From contig NC_059505.1 in assembly GCF_914767665.1 (NCBI RefSeq), positions 29,447,506 to 29,511,505 on the forward strand: a stretch of DNA of 64,000 bases, written 5' to 3'. Shown piece after piece: positions 9,873 through 21,382 of this stretch. Within the stretch, counting starts at the first letter, position 1, and the number at the start of each line of letters is the position of its first letter. This DNA comes from Harmonia axyridis (lineage: Eukaryota; Arthropoda; Insecta; Coleoptera; Coccinellidae). Below the pieces are notes generated by a model. It was given only the letters and a program-made list of their open reading frames with translations. It did not search any database and was not told where the DNA came from. Both the position numbers and the translations under genes were made by a program.

Positions 9873-10679
9873 CTAGTACCTAGTTGATCCCCCACGAGCT
9901 CGTCTCAAGCATTCTACCCTACGAGGCATACTTTCGATCAAACGATTTAAAAAATTTTGGGGCAAATTCGTCCAAATATCCCGTTAAGCGTTAGAAAGGT
10001 CCTCCAGGTTATTGATCGGTTGTTCTAAGGTTGACAATTGTCTAGACATCTCAGACCAGACATGTTTGATGCAATTCATGTCTGGAGAGCGAGCTGGCCA
10101 GTCCATCCTATCAATAGCATGAGTTTCTAGCGCTTCATTAACCAGACGACTACGGTGTGGACGGGCACACCTCCAAGCAAGAATACGTCCATCGGAGTTG
10201 ACCAAACGAAATCTAGACTCATCCGTAAATAAACATCGGCTCCAATCTTCAAGTGTCCAATTGCGGTGCTCCTCAGCCCATTGCCGTCGATGAACCCGGT
10301 GTTCCCTATTAAAACGGGGATGTTGTACCCTCCTACGTGCTCTCAAACCACGAACATGTAATCATCGTCTTACATTCTGGTTCGAAATTAGAACTCCTGT
10401 TGCAACTCTCAGTGATCTATTGAGCCGCGACGCCGGGTTAGTGGAATTTCTCCTAGCATTGAGGATCAAAAGACGATCTTGGGCAGCTGTTGTACTGCGC
10501 TGCCGACCTCCCCCATGAACATAAGCTACTGAGTCGTTTTGGATGAACCTATTCCAAGCCAGACTCACGACACTTTGCGAAACATTCAACCGCCGGGACA
10601 CTTCTCGCTGGGACAAACCTTCCTGTATCCACCGTATGATTTGGTCCAGTTGCACAGGAGCCAAACGTCTTCTCGGCAT
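9873..10679 (-). pseudogene. Tc1-like transposase, internally deleted, two nonsense codons
   Basis: A DD34E-type transposase. The N-terminus is a helix-turn-helix (MPRRRLAPVQLDQIIRWIQE, LSQREVSRRLNVSQSVVS). Next come the GGGRQRS linker and LEDWSRCLFTDESRF with the first catalytic Asp. The sequence then jumps to DWPARSPDMNCIKHVW, where the usual PDMNPIEHVW has Cys-Ile-Lys, so the catalytic Glu is lost. About 75-90 residues holding the second Asp are deleted. In-frame stops lie at 10362-10364 and 9984-9986. The frame resumes and ends in the family's C-terminal signature, ESMPRRVECLRRARGG, with the stop at 9873-9875. The P element is inserted at that stop codon. Length is 268 codons against about 340 usual. 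Confidence 0.85.
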
Positions 10680-11098
10680 GACTGATAAGCTGATATTGTT
10701 CTCATTTCTTCAATTATTGTCACCTTATGTGTTTGAACGAGAGAAAAAAACAGATTTAATAACAAATATCACATTGCTTTTCACTCCACCTGTAACAGCC
10801 TACAGATAATAATCGATTTTGTGAACAAGAGCCGATGAAGTGAGGAAGACTTCGATATAATCAACTCAAAACATCTTACTTTTTCTTTAGAGAACATATA
10901 ATGTACAGATATTTACGAAATAACTTGAAAAAAATACAAATGAAGAGAAGTTCATAAGTGATCCCTAGCAATTGTTGATCAGTGTATTTGGTCCGTTCTA
11001 GCGTATCCTCGTTATGAATCAGTTCTCAGTTAGAGTCGTAAACAGTATTAGGTGAATAGAAAGATTTCCAGCTTGTTCGTTCCTTTTCGAACGCTTGA
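10680..11098. other. Tc1 5' flank; no gene
   Basis: This should hold the Tc1 5' untranslated region and terminal repeat. CACTCCACCTGTAACAGCC at about 10783-10801 is a candidate terminus, but the partner repeat was not found. No other feature is visible. Confidence 0.35.
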
Positions 11099-11341
11099 AG
11101 GTATGAACAGACCGACGCGGGACTTCGGGAACGGCAGCGATGCGTTCAGCGGGCAGATTGCATAGCATGCACACCTACGCGAAAATAATGAGACACAATT
11201 ATTAGTAAGAATCTAAAATAATGTATGAAAATGACAGTTTTTCGGAGGAAGAAGTTTTACTGCTCAACGCCGTTGATTTCCATCCCACAAAAGTTTCTTT
11301 CCCGCTCCCGCAGTCACGCGTCGGTCTGTTCATACCTTTAT
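11099..11341. mobile_element. Small inverted-repeat element (MITE), about 243 bp
   Basis: The ends are AAGGTATGAACAGACCGACG and its reverse complement, extended imperfectly by CGGGAACGG / CCGCTCCCG. The inner frame around 11221 reads SFSEEEVLLLNAV but is too short to classify. I could not find a convincing target duplication. Confidence 0.6.
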
Positions 11342-11439
11342 TCAGTTTAGTTTGCTGTCAATTCTTTTCGATATGGGTAACAAGAGATTCAAGGATCTAT
11401 TTATTTTGATCCTTTTACTCTCTTGCCTTTTGGGAGTAT

Positions 11440-11525
11440 CATGTAAAATTATCAAATTTGATTTCTACAGGAAAACAAGAAGAATCTTATTAGTGCATGG
11501 TCATTCTTATGATGATACTATTAGT
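11440..11525. repeat. Dispersed repeat, copy 1
   Basis: About 80 bp starting CATGTAAAATTATCAAATTT occurs here and at 16971-17055, about 85-90% alike. The copy at 16971 lies between two halves of a minisatellite. The identity of the parent element is unknown. Confidence 0.65.
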
Positions 11526-11810
11526 TTTTTTATCATGCACAATCTGTTTTGTAAATATTCATTCAATACCAATTCATCTTTCAGTGTATGGGAACGAGAT
11601 TATGTTCATGCGCAACAAGAATTAACATTTCAGTTGAAATGGTAGATAATTATATTGTTACGTTTTTCGGTTAATTGAATCGGTACTTCTGGCTAACACT
11701 AATTTATTTCAGGTACATAACTATAAATAACTATTTACAGATGATATATTTCAACTATTACACTAATTTATTTTCACTACTACATTAATTTATTTCTCTA
11801 TTTCAGTATC

Positions 11811-11861
11811 GTAATGAGTTCATTACAGTTCTAAAAAACAGTGCTGTAATGAACTCATTAC
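11811..11861. repeat. Perfect 18-bp inverted repeat (hairpin)
   Basis: GTAATGAGTTCATTACAG at 11811-11828 is followed after 15 bp by its exact reverse complement at 11844-11861. It is unlikely to be a terminator in this eukaryotic setting; it may be a micro-insertion or cruciform-prone site. Confidence 0.7.
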
Positions 11862-12048
11862 AGCATCGTTTTTTAGTTATCTTTTTCGTTTTGTGGTTGG
11901 CTATACTCACTTCCAATCCTATCAAACTTCAACAAACGTCAATTGGTGAATTGTCAATAAAATATAATTTGGATATAGTAAAATGATTGTTGAGAGGAAA
12001 AGTTTTATTTTCATTAAGAAATAAGGTACTAGAGATTTTCTTCTTGCT

Positions 12049-12476
12049 AATTGACCATATTCACCGTCGCCATATTGTTATGCGACAATACCAACTACCC
12101 AGTGTTCCCAACGAAGAAATATTGAGTTTACTAGAAAAATTCCACTATATAAAGTTTATAAGTGAAGTATATGTGTTCCTTTTCTGGCTGCTACGCCAGA
12201 TAGGCTTGTTTGGGACAACATTGTGCAAAAATTTCACCTTTTGGAAATAAAAAGATTAGTAAAAGCTGGTTTTCTGAACAAATTAATTGTGGCCGAGTGT
12301 ATAAATGAATGCTTCGCTCCATTTTTGGAAATAGTCAGTGGAAGAACAGTCTTTATGGCTGATAGTATTTTTGATATTAGCGGTATTTTTGTAGTAAACT
12401 CAATATTTCTCCGTTGGGAACACTGGGTAGTTGGTATTGTCGCATAACAATATGGCGACGGTGAATATGGTCAATT
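12049..12476. mobile_element. MITE with about 80-bp terminal inverted repeats (428 bp)
   Basis: AATTGACCATATTCACCGTC at 12049 and its reverse complement ending at 12476 continue inward for about 80 bp with very few differences, down to ATATTGAGTTTA. The 260-bp core has no transposase motif. No clear target duplication is seen, so the superfamily is open. Confidence 0.75.
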
Positions 12477-12514
12477 TTGAATCATCTATACTATTAGGAA
12501 ACTGTTTTAGATCT

Positions 12515-13667
12515 GGGGTAGGATTCTGTAACTTTCGTTATCATAGCAAACGAAAGCGATAACGTTACGAAGCGAAGCTAAGCGAAGCGAATGCGGTATT
12601 CTGTAAGCGTCTTTTTCTTTATCGTTTCGTTATCTTTACGCTTTTAGTTTCGTTGTCGGAGCTTACCGACTTTACACGAAGGAACATTGGCAACGTTGCA
12701 AATAAGTAGATATTTAAGCTACTGTAGGATTCTGCAGGTTTTGACATATGAGGTACCTGAGATAATCTCTAATAAGAGCAATGAGATTAAGAGTCCCTTT
12801 TATGGACTCTAGCTGTAATGTCCTTTGAATAATCCACAGTATTTAACTTGAGTATTGTCAGAAATTATATTTTGATTTATGACTCTCATTGGAAGTTACT
12901 TAACAAAGGGTTTCATACCATTTTAAACTGTTTAGTTTATCATTAAGAATGAATTAGCTAATTGAATACAGCACCTGAATGCAAATATTGAGTATTACAA
13001 AAAGTCTTATTTGAGCACTGGAAGAAATTCGAAATGGAACCTCGTTCAATGGATTATAATTTAAAACCTTCATTCTTATTCCAGTTATAAAACCTACTAC
13101 AAAATAAGTTCGGGGAGTCAACTAATAGTGTGTATAGGTATAAAGAAATATTCATCATTATCACAAAAAACAAATTTTAAGCACTCGAAGAAAATCTGAC
13201 TGGAACCTCGTTCAACAGAGAAAAGCACTTGAAGATATTTCGAAATTAAAAAAAGGACCTTATCTGTCGAATCAATTGGCATAAAAGTTGTCCTACTCCA
13301 TCGTTCTTCTTTTCTTGAAGATAACTTTCATAACGCAATTTTTCAATAATTAATTTCAAACTTAATATTAAGAATTGTGATATTGTGAAGCAAAACATTC
13401 AAAATTATAACCTCGACATCGAAATCATTCAAGTGTCATAATATGACGCTTAAGACTTGGTCACGTGGTAAAAGTAAACCAATCAAAAACGTCGTCGGAC
13501 TTTTCGTAATGACAACGAACCCTAAAATGTTTCGTTATCGTCATGAGGTCGTTCTTTGCTTCGGCAAACACGACTATTGCCGAATCCCTTTACAGAATAC
13601 CGAACCGAGCAAAACTGTCGTTTCGTCACGTTTTCGCTTCGCTTTGCCGTTACAGAATCCCACCACT
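12515..13667. mobile_element. Inverted-repeat element with GGATTCTGTAAC ends (1153 bp)
   Basis: The left end reads GGGGTAGGATTCTGTAAC; the right end, reverse-complemented, reads AGTGGTGGGATTCTGTAAC. A 5-bp direct repeat gatct flanks it (12510-12514 and 13668-13672). Sub-terminal GC-rich stretches full of CGAAGCGAAGC / GCTTCGCTT motifs occur at both ends, and the TAGGATTCTGTAA phrase recurs inside at about 12726. No transposase is seen. The superfamily is not assigned. Confidence 0.6.
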
Positions 13668-13672
13668 GATCT

Positions 13673-14585
13673 ATAAGTTAGGTGGTTATATTCATATATA
13701 CACAACATTTTTTAGGACTGAAGGGAATTTTCCTATTACAAAGATGTGAATACACATAGCACAAACGTATCTATAGGAAAACTATTGAGCAGCAATTTGA
13801 ATCCTGAATCAAGTTTGATTGGTGCTTCTAGAAAATTATGATTGTGTATAATGTACATTTCTCCGATTAAAGACTTTGTTACTTAATGAATGATACAAAA
13901 TCAAAAGAATTGTTTATTACATAACAAGTATCCTTAAATGGTTAATATTTTCAGCTGCATGTATGTAGGTTGTATATTTTCCAAGATGAAATTATAGGTT
14001 CAAGTTGATTCTGTGCATTCCAAAAATAATTTCGGAGCTATAAAGATGTACTATCTTTCACATTGCCAACGAAAATTAAATTGCTGACAATACTTTTGAG
14101 TTATGATATCAATTAAAATTTCAATAAGCCACTACACATTGGAAATTTTAGTTGGAGAGTAATTCATTGATCTTCGTTAGTTAGCAAAACATTCTTGGTT
14201 TTTGAACAATTTATGAACTTTGAAAGAAAGAATCCGAAATAAAATGAACATTAACATGTTGTGAGGTCTAATATCTACATCAGGTAATATTGAAGATAGT
14301 TGGTATGATTTTCAACATTCGAACAAATCAAAGAGATTTTGGTAGACGATAAAGTGATTTAGTAGGTAAATTTTTAGACTAAAGTGAATAATTCTTGCCT
14401 TATACTATGAAGTTACCCGAGTTTCACACTTTTCAGGAGAAAATTAGTTTTAAATATTCTGACTTTATCAGCTATATATTATTTGAAGAAACACTTTGAA
14501 AGTGTTAATGAATGGTGTTAATTGAGTGGGTACTGGCAGTAATTACACATTGAACAAATATAATGTATTATAACGAAATAGGAAT
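13673..14585. other. No feature recognised
   Basis: AT-rich sequence without long frames, repeats or motifs that I can name. It lies downstream of the tyrosine recombinase gene and may include its 3' flank. Confidence 0.4.
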
Positions 14586-15799
14586 TCATTCAATTTTTGA
14601 AATTGTACAATTATTGAAAATTTTGACCGTGATATTGCAGTTTGAACCAGTATTTAAAGTTGATATTCCTGGTATATTCTGATGTGTTTCATTATTATAT
14701 AGAGCTTGATTGAAACATGCTGAGGAAGTGGAAGGCTGGTTATCATGTACCGGATGTTGTGAAGTAATATTGATTTCTTGAGTTGATAATTCTGAAATAT
14801 TATCTGTCGGAGTCGGAGGTATATCAAGATCTTGGGCATTTTTGTTCAATTGAGTTGACAAAGTTTTAGAAATGTCCAGTTTTTTTGAGAAAGATGCATC
14901 AACATATCCTTCAGCAACTGCTGAACTTTTCCATCCTCCATGCCTCTTTAATGACATTAAATCTTCTCCGCTGTTGGCTAGATGGGAAGCTGAGCTTCTA
15001 CGGAAGCAATGTCCAGAATAAAGTTCTGAATCAGGCAAGTTCAAAAATTGACAATTTTTTTTGGCATTCCACCTATTTTATTTATGCCAATAGGTTGCAC
15101 ACTGCATTTCCCAGATTTATAAAAAATGAAGAAACGATCATGCCCTGTATGTGATGGCCTCAGTTTATAGTATTCTCTAAGGAGACTCGACCAGAATAGG
15201 TCTGAAATAATGAATTGCCTGGGACTATAAGTTTTTGTATTTGGTATAGTGACCAAAATACAATCGTTCTTGAATTGAAGGTCTTGAACCTTCATATTGC
15301 AGAGCTCTACCCTTCTGCATGCCCCGGCATACCCCATGATTAATACTACCTAAAAGTTGTTATATTAAGCGTACATAGCTCAACAGGAATATATTGTTAC
15401 CTTCATATCCAAATAAGTATCATTTGATGCTTCCTTCAAGAATTTATCAATTTGTTCGAAATCGAGAATTTTTGATTTCTTCGGTTTGTATTCTTTCGAA
15501 AAAGTTTTTAATAAACATTGCAATTTCACAAATTCTGAAATATCAATGCTCTGTCTTAAATTCAACATACAACGTAACATTGAATAACTTCTCCATAATG
15601 TAGAACATTTATATTTCTGACTTAAATGCTCAAAATACGCTAGCAAAACATTTTCTGAAATTATAGTCACAGAATTTTTTTCAGACCATTTTATAAGTTT
15701 TTCGTATTCTTTTTCATATAAGGATTTGGATTTTTGAGGTATTAATTTATTTGCAACGTTATTTGCAATTTCTCTCAATTCTGGGGGTGTTAAATTCAT
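14586..15799 (-). pseudogene. Tyrosine recombinase, Crypton-like, two exons, one frameshift
   Basis: A site-specific DNA recombinase relic, or a gene with one sequencing error. Exon 1 (15799-15401, 133 codons from the ATG) is a SAM-like core-binding domain. A 51-bp intron (15400-15350, GT...AG) joins it in phase to exon 2, giving TYLDMK-VVLIMGYAGACRRVEL, with the first catalytic Arg in ACRR. Exon 2 continues to about 15050, where a T-run one base short shifts the frame. The adjoining frame (15044-14586) supplies SGHCFRRSSASHLA (His and second Arg), KRHGGW (His) and EGYVD (Tyr nucleophile). All five catalytic positions R-HxxR-H-Y are therefore present. The tail of about 90 residues is Ser/Thr/Asn-rich. 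Lack of a reverse transcriptase beside it favours Crypton over DIRS or Ngaro. No terminal sequences were found. Confidence 0.75.
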
Positions 15800-16031
15800 T
15801 TCCTAAGACATAATTCACGAGTTTAATGAAAAATAATAACAAATTCGAAATGTATGATTCAAATTTAAATATCGTGATCTGTCAATTTTGGTAACAGTTG
15901 CACCAACTGCCAAGATACAATACAAAAGTCACTAGGATATATAATCTGAATTTTTCATTGAATTTCGACAATATTTCACGAAACTTGACTGAAATAGAGA
16001 AAATATCGTCTAATACTCGTTGCAGGAGGCA

Positions 16032-16103
16032 ATTCCAACACTCTTGCGTTCGAAAACTCGCTCCTTCGTCACTCGTTTTCGAATTTCGCAGTCGTGTTGG
16101 AAT
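16032..16103. repeat. 72-bp imperfect hairpin
   Basis: ATTCCAACAC at the left pairs with GTGTTGGAAT at the right, and inner TTCGAAAACTCG pairs with CGTTTTCGAA. It is a compact inverted repeat of unknown origin, just upstream of a GC-richer stretch (16150-16330) in which I see no gene. Confidence 0.65.
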
Positions 16104-16427
16104 AGGAGCCCATTCTGCAACTTGTTTTAGAATATACTATTCTACAACTTATATCTAATTGAGTGTACGGCACTGACCGCCGTTTTCATCGCACTGCCCT
16201 GCTCTGCGGCTTCGATTGGTTATATACCGCTCGCATCTCTCTCTACAAGCGTCTTGATCTCTCTATCGAGCTCTCGGTGTGTCCGGTACCTTCTAGAAAG
16301 AGGCAGTGGCGAAGGGGTTGCGAATTCGTTACAATATGGTAATATTGAAGTTCAGTACTACGATGTTACGATTTGAGTCAATTCCTGAACATGAAATTTT
16401 TTTGAAATTTGAAAACCTTTTATTGCC

Positions 16428-16650
16428 CTCCAAATAAATGAATCGTAATCCTGAGCAAGAGAATCAATGCGATATTGCGATATAACAACTGATTTTTGTA
16501 CGAAGTCAATTTCTGAGAATGAGAATTTTCAAAAAAGATTTTAGTCCTGTTTTTGCCTTCCAAATTAATGGATCGTAATCCTGAGTATGAAAGATCAATG
16601 CGCTATAAGTGATATAAGAACTGATTTTTTACCAAATTTCATGTTTATAG
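16428..16650 (-). repeat. Minisatellite, ~125-bp unit, first block (about 2 units)
   Basis: Units contain the phrase ATGGATCGTAATCCTGAGC followed by ATCAATGCGATATTGCGATA and CTGATTTTTGTACG. The second unit breaks off at about 16650 in unrelated sequence that includes the dispersed repeat at 16971-17055. Confidence 0.75.
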
Positions 16651-16970
16651 TTTTTATATTTTCCGAGAAAAGCTTCAGACGAACGGATTCTACCTATTCG
16701 ATATTATTCGATGATTCATTCCAAAACGTAAATTGTCAAATTTTGTCTTTTCTCTACTTTTATCAAAAATAATAAAGTTGTATTCAAGAATTTCTAGTTT
16801 TGGAGGAGGTACTAAAAATTGAATCATAAACGTTTTTCTTCGTTTTCTCATTTCTAATGAAATGAAAATTGGTCATTAATTATCTGTATACTATTCCCAA
16901 TCGAATTTGTAAGATTTTTGTTTGGGAAAAATATGAAAATAAACAAATGGAATAACTGTCTCGTGCCCAT

Positions 16971-17055
16971 CATGTAAAATTATCAAATTTGATTTCTATA
17001 GGAAAACAAAATGAATCTCATTAGTACATGGTCATTCTAATGATTATGACAACTA
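16971..17055. repeat. Dispersed repeat, copy 2
   Basis: Second copy of the repeat at 11440-11525, here lying between the two minisatellite blocks. Confidence 0.6.
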
Positions 17056-17089
17056 TTAGTGAATGAGAATTTTTTATAATTCCATTCCT

Positions 17090-17640
17090 TTTTTGCCTTC
17101 AAAAAATGAATCGTAATCCTGAGCGTCCTGAATATTAGAATCAATGCGATATTGCTATATAACAACTGATTTTTATACATAGTGAATTTCTGGAAATAAG
17201 AAGTTTTGAAAATGTTAATCCTTTTTTTTGCCTTAAAAATTAATGGATGAGTATGGAGAATCAATGCGATATCGCGATATAACTGATTTTTGTACAATTT
17301 CTTAAAATAAGAATTTCTAAAAATGTTAGTTATTTTTTTTGCCTTCAAAATTAATGGATCGTAATCCTGAGCATGGAAAATCAATGCGATATTGCTATAT
17401 AACAACCGGTTTTTGTACGTAGTCAATTTTTGAAAATAGGCTTTTTTTCAAATTCCAGTCCTTTTTATGCCTTCAAAATTGATGGATCGTAATCCTGAAC
17501 ATGGAGAATCAATGCGATATCGCGATATAACAACTGTTTTTTGTACGTAGGCAGTTTGTGAAAATAAGAATTTTTGAAAATTTTTGCACTTTTTTTTGCC
17601 TCCAATATAAATGAATCGTAATATTCAGCACGTTTTGATC
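17090..17640 (-). repeat. Minisatellite, ~125-bp unit, second block (about 4-5 units)
   Basis: The same unit as at 16428-16650, repeated at about 17096, 17222, 17340, 17468 and partly 17597, with small indels. The 129-residue minus-strand frame at 17037-17426 is simply this repeat read through, which is why its peptide repeats itself (YKNQLLYSNIALI). It is not a gene. Confidence 0.8.
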
Positions 17641-19199
17641 AATACGAAACAACAACTGACTTGAAATGAATATTGGTCATAAATGCCCATGTTCCATCAT
17701 TCATCCTATATCATATTTGGATGACCATCATATTGATGGTTCTGGTTCATTTCGATTTGGCTAACCATAATGAGCAAAATCAATATTTTGCTCGATGAAT
17801 GTGACCCGCTTATATGAAAAGTGTCGGTACATTTGTTTTGATTTTTTTTTTTATTATTCCACTAAATACGTTTTTGAATCGAATTAATTTTCATAAGAAT
17901 GAAGGAATCTGAATAAATTCAGCATATTATATATTTTTTCTCGAACCCATCTGATAATAGTCGATCCTAACTGATATTTCTCACAACGTCGCATCTAAGT
18001 ATATATATTTGTATTTGTGATAAACAAGTACAATGCTACAAGTTATCATGAAATCACTAATCAGGTCTAGTCGTCATGAAATGATATCTCTAGGTTTTTT
18101 CAGGATTTATGAATGGAATCTCCATTTTCCGGGATATCGATATTGCAATTGAATGTATTTGAAGAATATTCGATTGACATTGTTTTGTTATAGATTGAGT
18201 GAGAATAGGTACAGTTTCTATCAACATTAATTTCCTAATGTCGTAAGTTCCAATGAAATTTCTCAAAAGCTATATTTAGCATTTGACAGTTGGTTTCGAT
18301 CATTTTTTCCCAACCTTTTACGATTCTTAGAGTTATGTATTTTATTATTCGACTGTAATAATATTTTCTGACCGAAAAATCAGCCCATGTTTTTATGAAT
18401 ATTTGAAGAAAAGTTTACCTTAAACAACCAAATTATATTGAAATATCTCAATGTTGTTGAAAATAAATAAAATCATGTTTTATTTTTATATTTACCTTAT
18501 ATTTAAAATTGAAATGAATATTTTCGGGTTGTAGTTTGTGGATTGAACATATCAATGGATTTTTCATATAGCTCAGGAGCTTGAAATATTAGAGGTTTCC
18601 TAGTAATACATCTTTTTTGGTAAAAATGAAGGAAAAAACTTGAAAATTGGAAAATACAGTTTTAATATCAAATGAAAGAAATTTTATAAAGAAAAGTTCA
18701 AGAGTTGGTAGAGACAGATGGAATTTTAGTTCTTCTATACATACTAAGCAAATAGCCACTCTTAGTGCGGTGCAGTTTTTTTTATAAAGTAAATAAGCTA
18801 CTTTATTAAATCCAAGCTCAACAATTAACGAAGAAAGAACTGAAAATGATTTTTTAAATCAGAATCGTTGTTATCCTTGTTCAATTAAAACTCTTAGCTC
18901 TCTGGTTAACATCAGTTCTACAAGATCTTGTTCTAAATCTGTTATTTATCCAGCATTTGAGAAAGGACCTATTGCCTCAATCCCTTCAATATTCAAGTAA
19001 ATGGTAACAAGTGGGTATCAAGGTGAATTTAGATGTCAGAAATACATTAAAGAATTTAGCTACGACCAGGTCAGAAGCTTTCGATTTCTAATTCAATAAA
19101 AATTTAGAGAGATTTCCTCAAATTTTACTGAATTAGAAATCAAAAGTTTCTGATTTTTTTTTTGTTCTTGGAAGGAAACAATATGCTGTATTTTTTCTA

Positions 19200-19740
19200 T
19201 ACTCTCTATTATTTGAATTCAACCCGCACCAATTCTTTACAAAATAATTTTCTATGGGAATAAAGCTTTTCCGATATAAGACACTATACGATATTGATGA
19301 GGGTTATTGAGTCTCAGTGCTGCCCTGGTGATAATGAATTTGATGCTTTGAAAAGCACACAGTTTCAGTCAATAAAACCTTGTAATCATGAAGATACTGA
19401 GCGAATGCTCTTGCAACCATCAATAATCATTATGAATTAACTGGCAAATATTTCTTTGAAGTTGGCAAAAATAACAAATTAGGTACCGAGACCCATATAT
19501 TTGATGGTTTCCTTGTCACTATATATAAAAACCGTGTAGCAACTTGCAACGGATAAAAAATGTGGGCTCAAAAATTCATTGACAGAAAGGCTTATTCAAG
19601 ATCGACTCAAGAATCAAATCCCAATACAATACAGAGAATGGAAATCCCACAATAAGCATTCAAAATTAGCATTGTTACAAATTACATCTGCAACAGAGTC
19701 TACCTGCAAGGTAGTCAGCCATATGTTAATGAAAATATTT
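19200..19740 (+). pseudogene. Older inverted P transposase relic, copy 2
   Basis: Equivalent of 7900-8470 of copy 1. The plus strand shows FDALKSTQFQSIKPCNH and LTERLIQD with frequent stops and frameshifts. It lies tail-to-tail with the better-preserved relic at 20110-21382. Confidence 0.7.
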
Positions 19741-20109
19741 TGGTAGTATGACAACAATTCCGTTTATGATATGTTGAAACTCAATGAAAGCCTCAATTTT
19801 GATGACGCCATTTCATTATGATTTGAATTATTGTGGAATAAAGAGAATTATTTATTTATTTTTAGTAGTCCCACAATCGAATAGCTCGAACCGAAGTGAC
19901 ATTAGAAAAATATTCTATTCTATCTTTATATTTTGAAGGTTATTTTGACTTTCCTTCTGTTCGTACAATATTAAGATATAAGTTGTTTTGCTTTTCTGTT
20001 CATTTGTAACGAATTTAAATCAATAAAGTCCTATTTTCTAAAAATGGGACTTTATTGATTATTATTATTATTATTATTTTGAATGATTAAAAATTGGCCT
20101 TTTGTATAT

Positions 20110-21382
20110 TCAATAATGTTGAACAATTGACAGTTTCACATTTTTCGATGATTGCCGAGATTTAAGTAGGCTGGAAATATTTTTGCAATATTTATATATT
20201 GCAGTTCTTAACAACAAATCTAAAATATATCTTCTATGTTCCGAGCAGATGATATTCGTTGCGAACCAATCGGGCAGAAAATTTTTAATGCATTTAACAC
20301 TTTTTTTTTTCAAATTACACATGACTTTATCATTGCAACTTTTCCTTATATCTTTGCTGAAACAATCCAAAACTATTGTTGTGAATTTCTCCAGCAAAGA
20401 TGTAGGTGCTTTTAATCCACATTCAAAATTTAAACCGTAATTTTTGAAAAAGATCAAGAGCTCATCTTCATTTTCAAGATTTTAAGGAGCCTCCAAAGTG
20501 ATTTCACAATCTTCATACCCGAAACGCTCCCAACATTTTTTGACCAAATAACCTGCAAAATATACTACAGAACATTTTTCCAATGTCACTTCATCTCGAA
20601 ATTCGGTGGCAGGAGTACTACTTGGACTACTTGAAGAATCCGAATCGTCCGATTCTGATGATGACGAGTTTTCATCGAGATTCAATAAGGGAAAAGGTTT
20701 GTTGTTATCTGCCACTAAAATATTTTCATCGTCATCTGCCTTACTACCTGCATTGTCACTTGCAGATGGCCTTAAAAAAATCTGATACAATGCTAATTTT
20801 GAATGCTGTTCTGAATGAACTTACAGTGGGATTTCTGTTATATCCCCCTCTCTGACGATACACAGAAAATTGATTCTCGAGAGGATCTTGAATAAGCCTT
20901 CCCGTGAATAAATAGTTGAATCCCTCATTTCTTTGATCATATGCAAATTGCTTCACGGCATTTATAGTTAATAGAAAACCATCAAAACTATCAGGCCTTG
21001 TTAATTTGTTATTTTTGCCAACTTTATACAAGTTTTCAATTAATTCATAACCATTATTAATGGCTGTTTTAACTTCCGGATTTCTATCACTAAGTGCACG
21101 ATTACAAGGTTTTGTTGAATGAAACCGTGTGCTATTCAAAGCATCAAATAAGTTGTTGATGGTTTCCACAAAGCGTGCAGTATTTTCGGCTGTTGCCGAT
21201 ACTAGTTCTCCAATTCTTAGGGCTGTCATTATAGCAGCATAAACACTGTGAAAGGAGAAAATAAGATATTTACCCAAGTACATGTTAAATTCTATAGAAA
21301 AACTACCGCTCAATTGAGAGTGAGCAAAATAGGTACCAAATGGTATTTTATGATCCGGTCCTAAGGGTCGTAATGCGTTCAA
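20110..21382 (-). pseudogene. P-element transposase C-terminal half, copy 2, broken
   Basis: The frame at 21382-20756 carries SVYAAIMTALRIGELVSATA, FDALNSTRFHSTKPCN, FNYLFTGRLIQDPLENQFSV and RQRGGYNRNPTVSSFRTAFK, matching P-family transposases. A 1-base change in a T-run near 20775 shifts to the frame ending at 20482. There AAA has become the stop TAA (EAP*). The same frame then runs on to 20110 with GLKAPTSLLEKFTTIVLDC. At about 21246 the match with copy 1 begins exactly after a splice-acceptor-like CTCCTTTCACAG, so this may be a true exon edge. The upstream catalytic exon is not present here. Confidence 0.8.

Noticed and set aside
11811..11861. Hairpin as rho-independent terminator
   Set aside because: Eukaryotic context, no gene ends here and no T-run follows the stem.
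12518..13675. CG-containing GCTTCGCTT stretches as a CpG-island promoter
   Set aside because: They are symmetrical sub-terminal repeats of one inverted-repeat element and no gene starts beside them.
17037..17426. 129-residue minus-strand frame
   Set aside because: It is the minisatellite read through; the peptide repeats with the DNA period.
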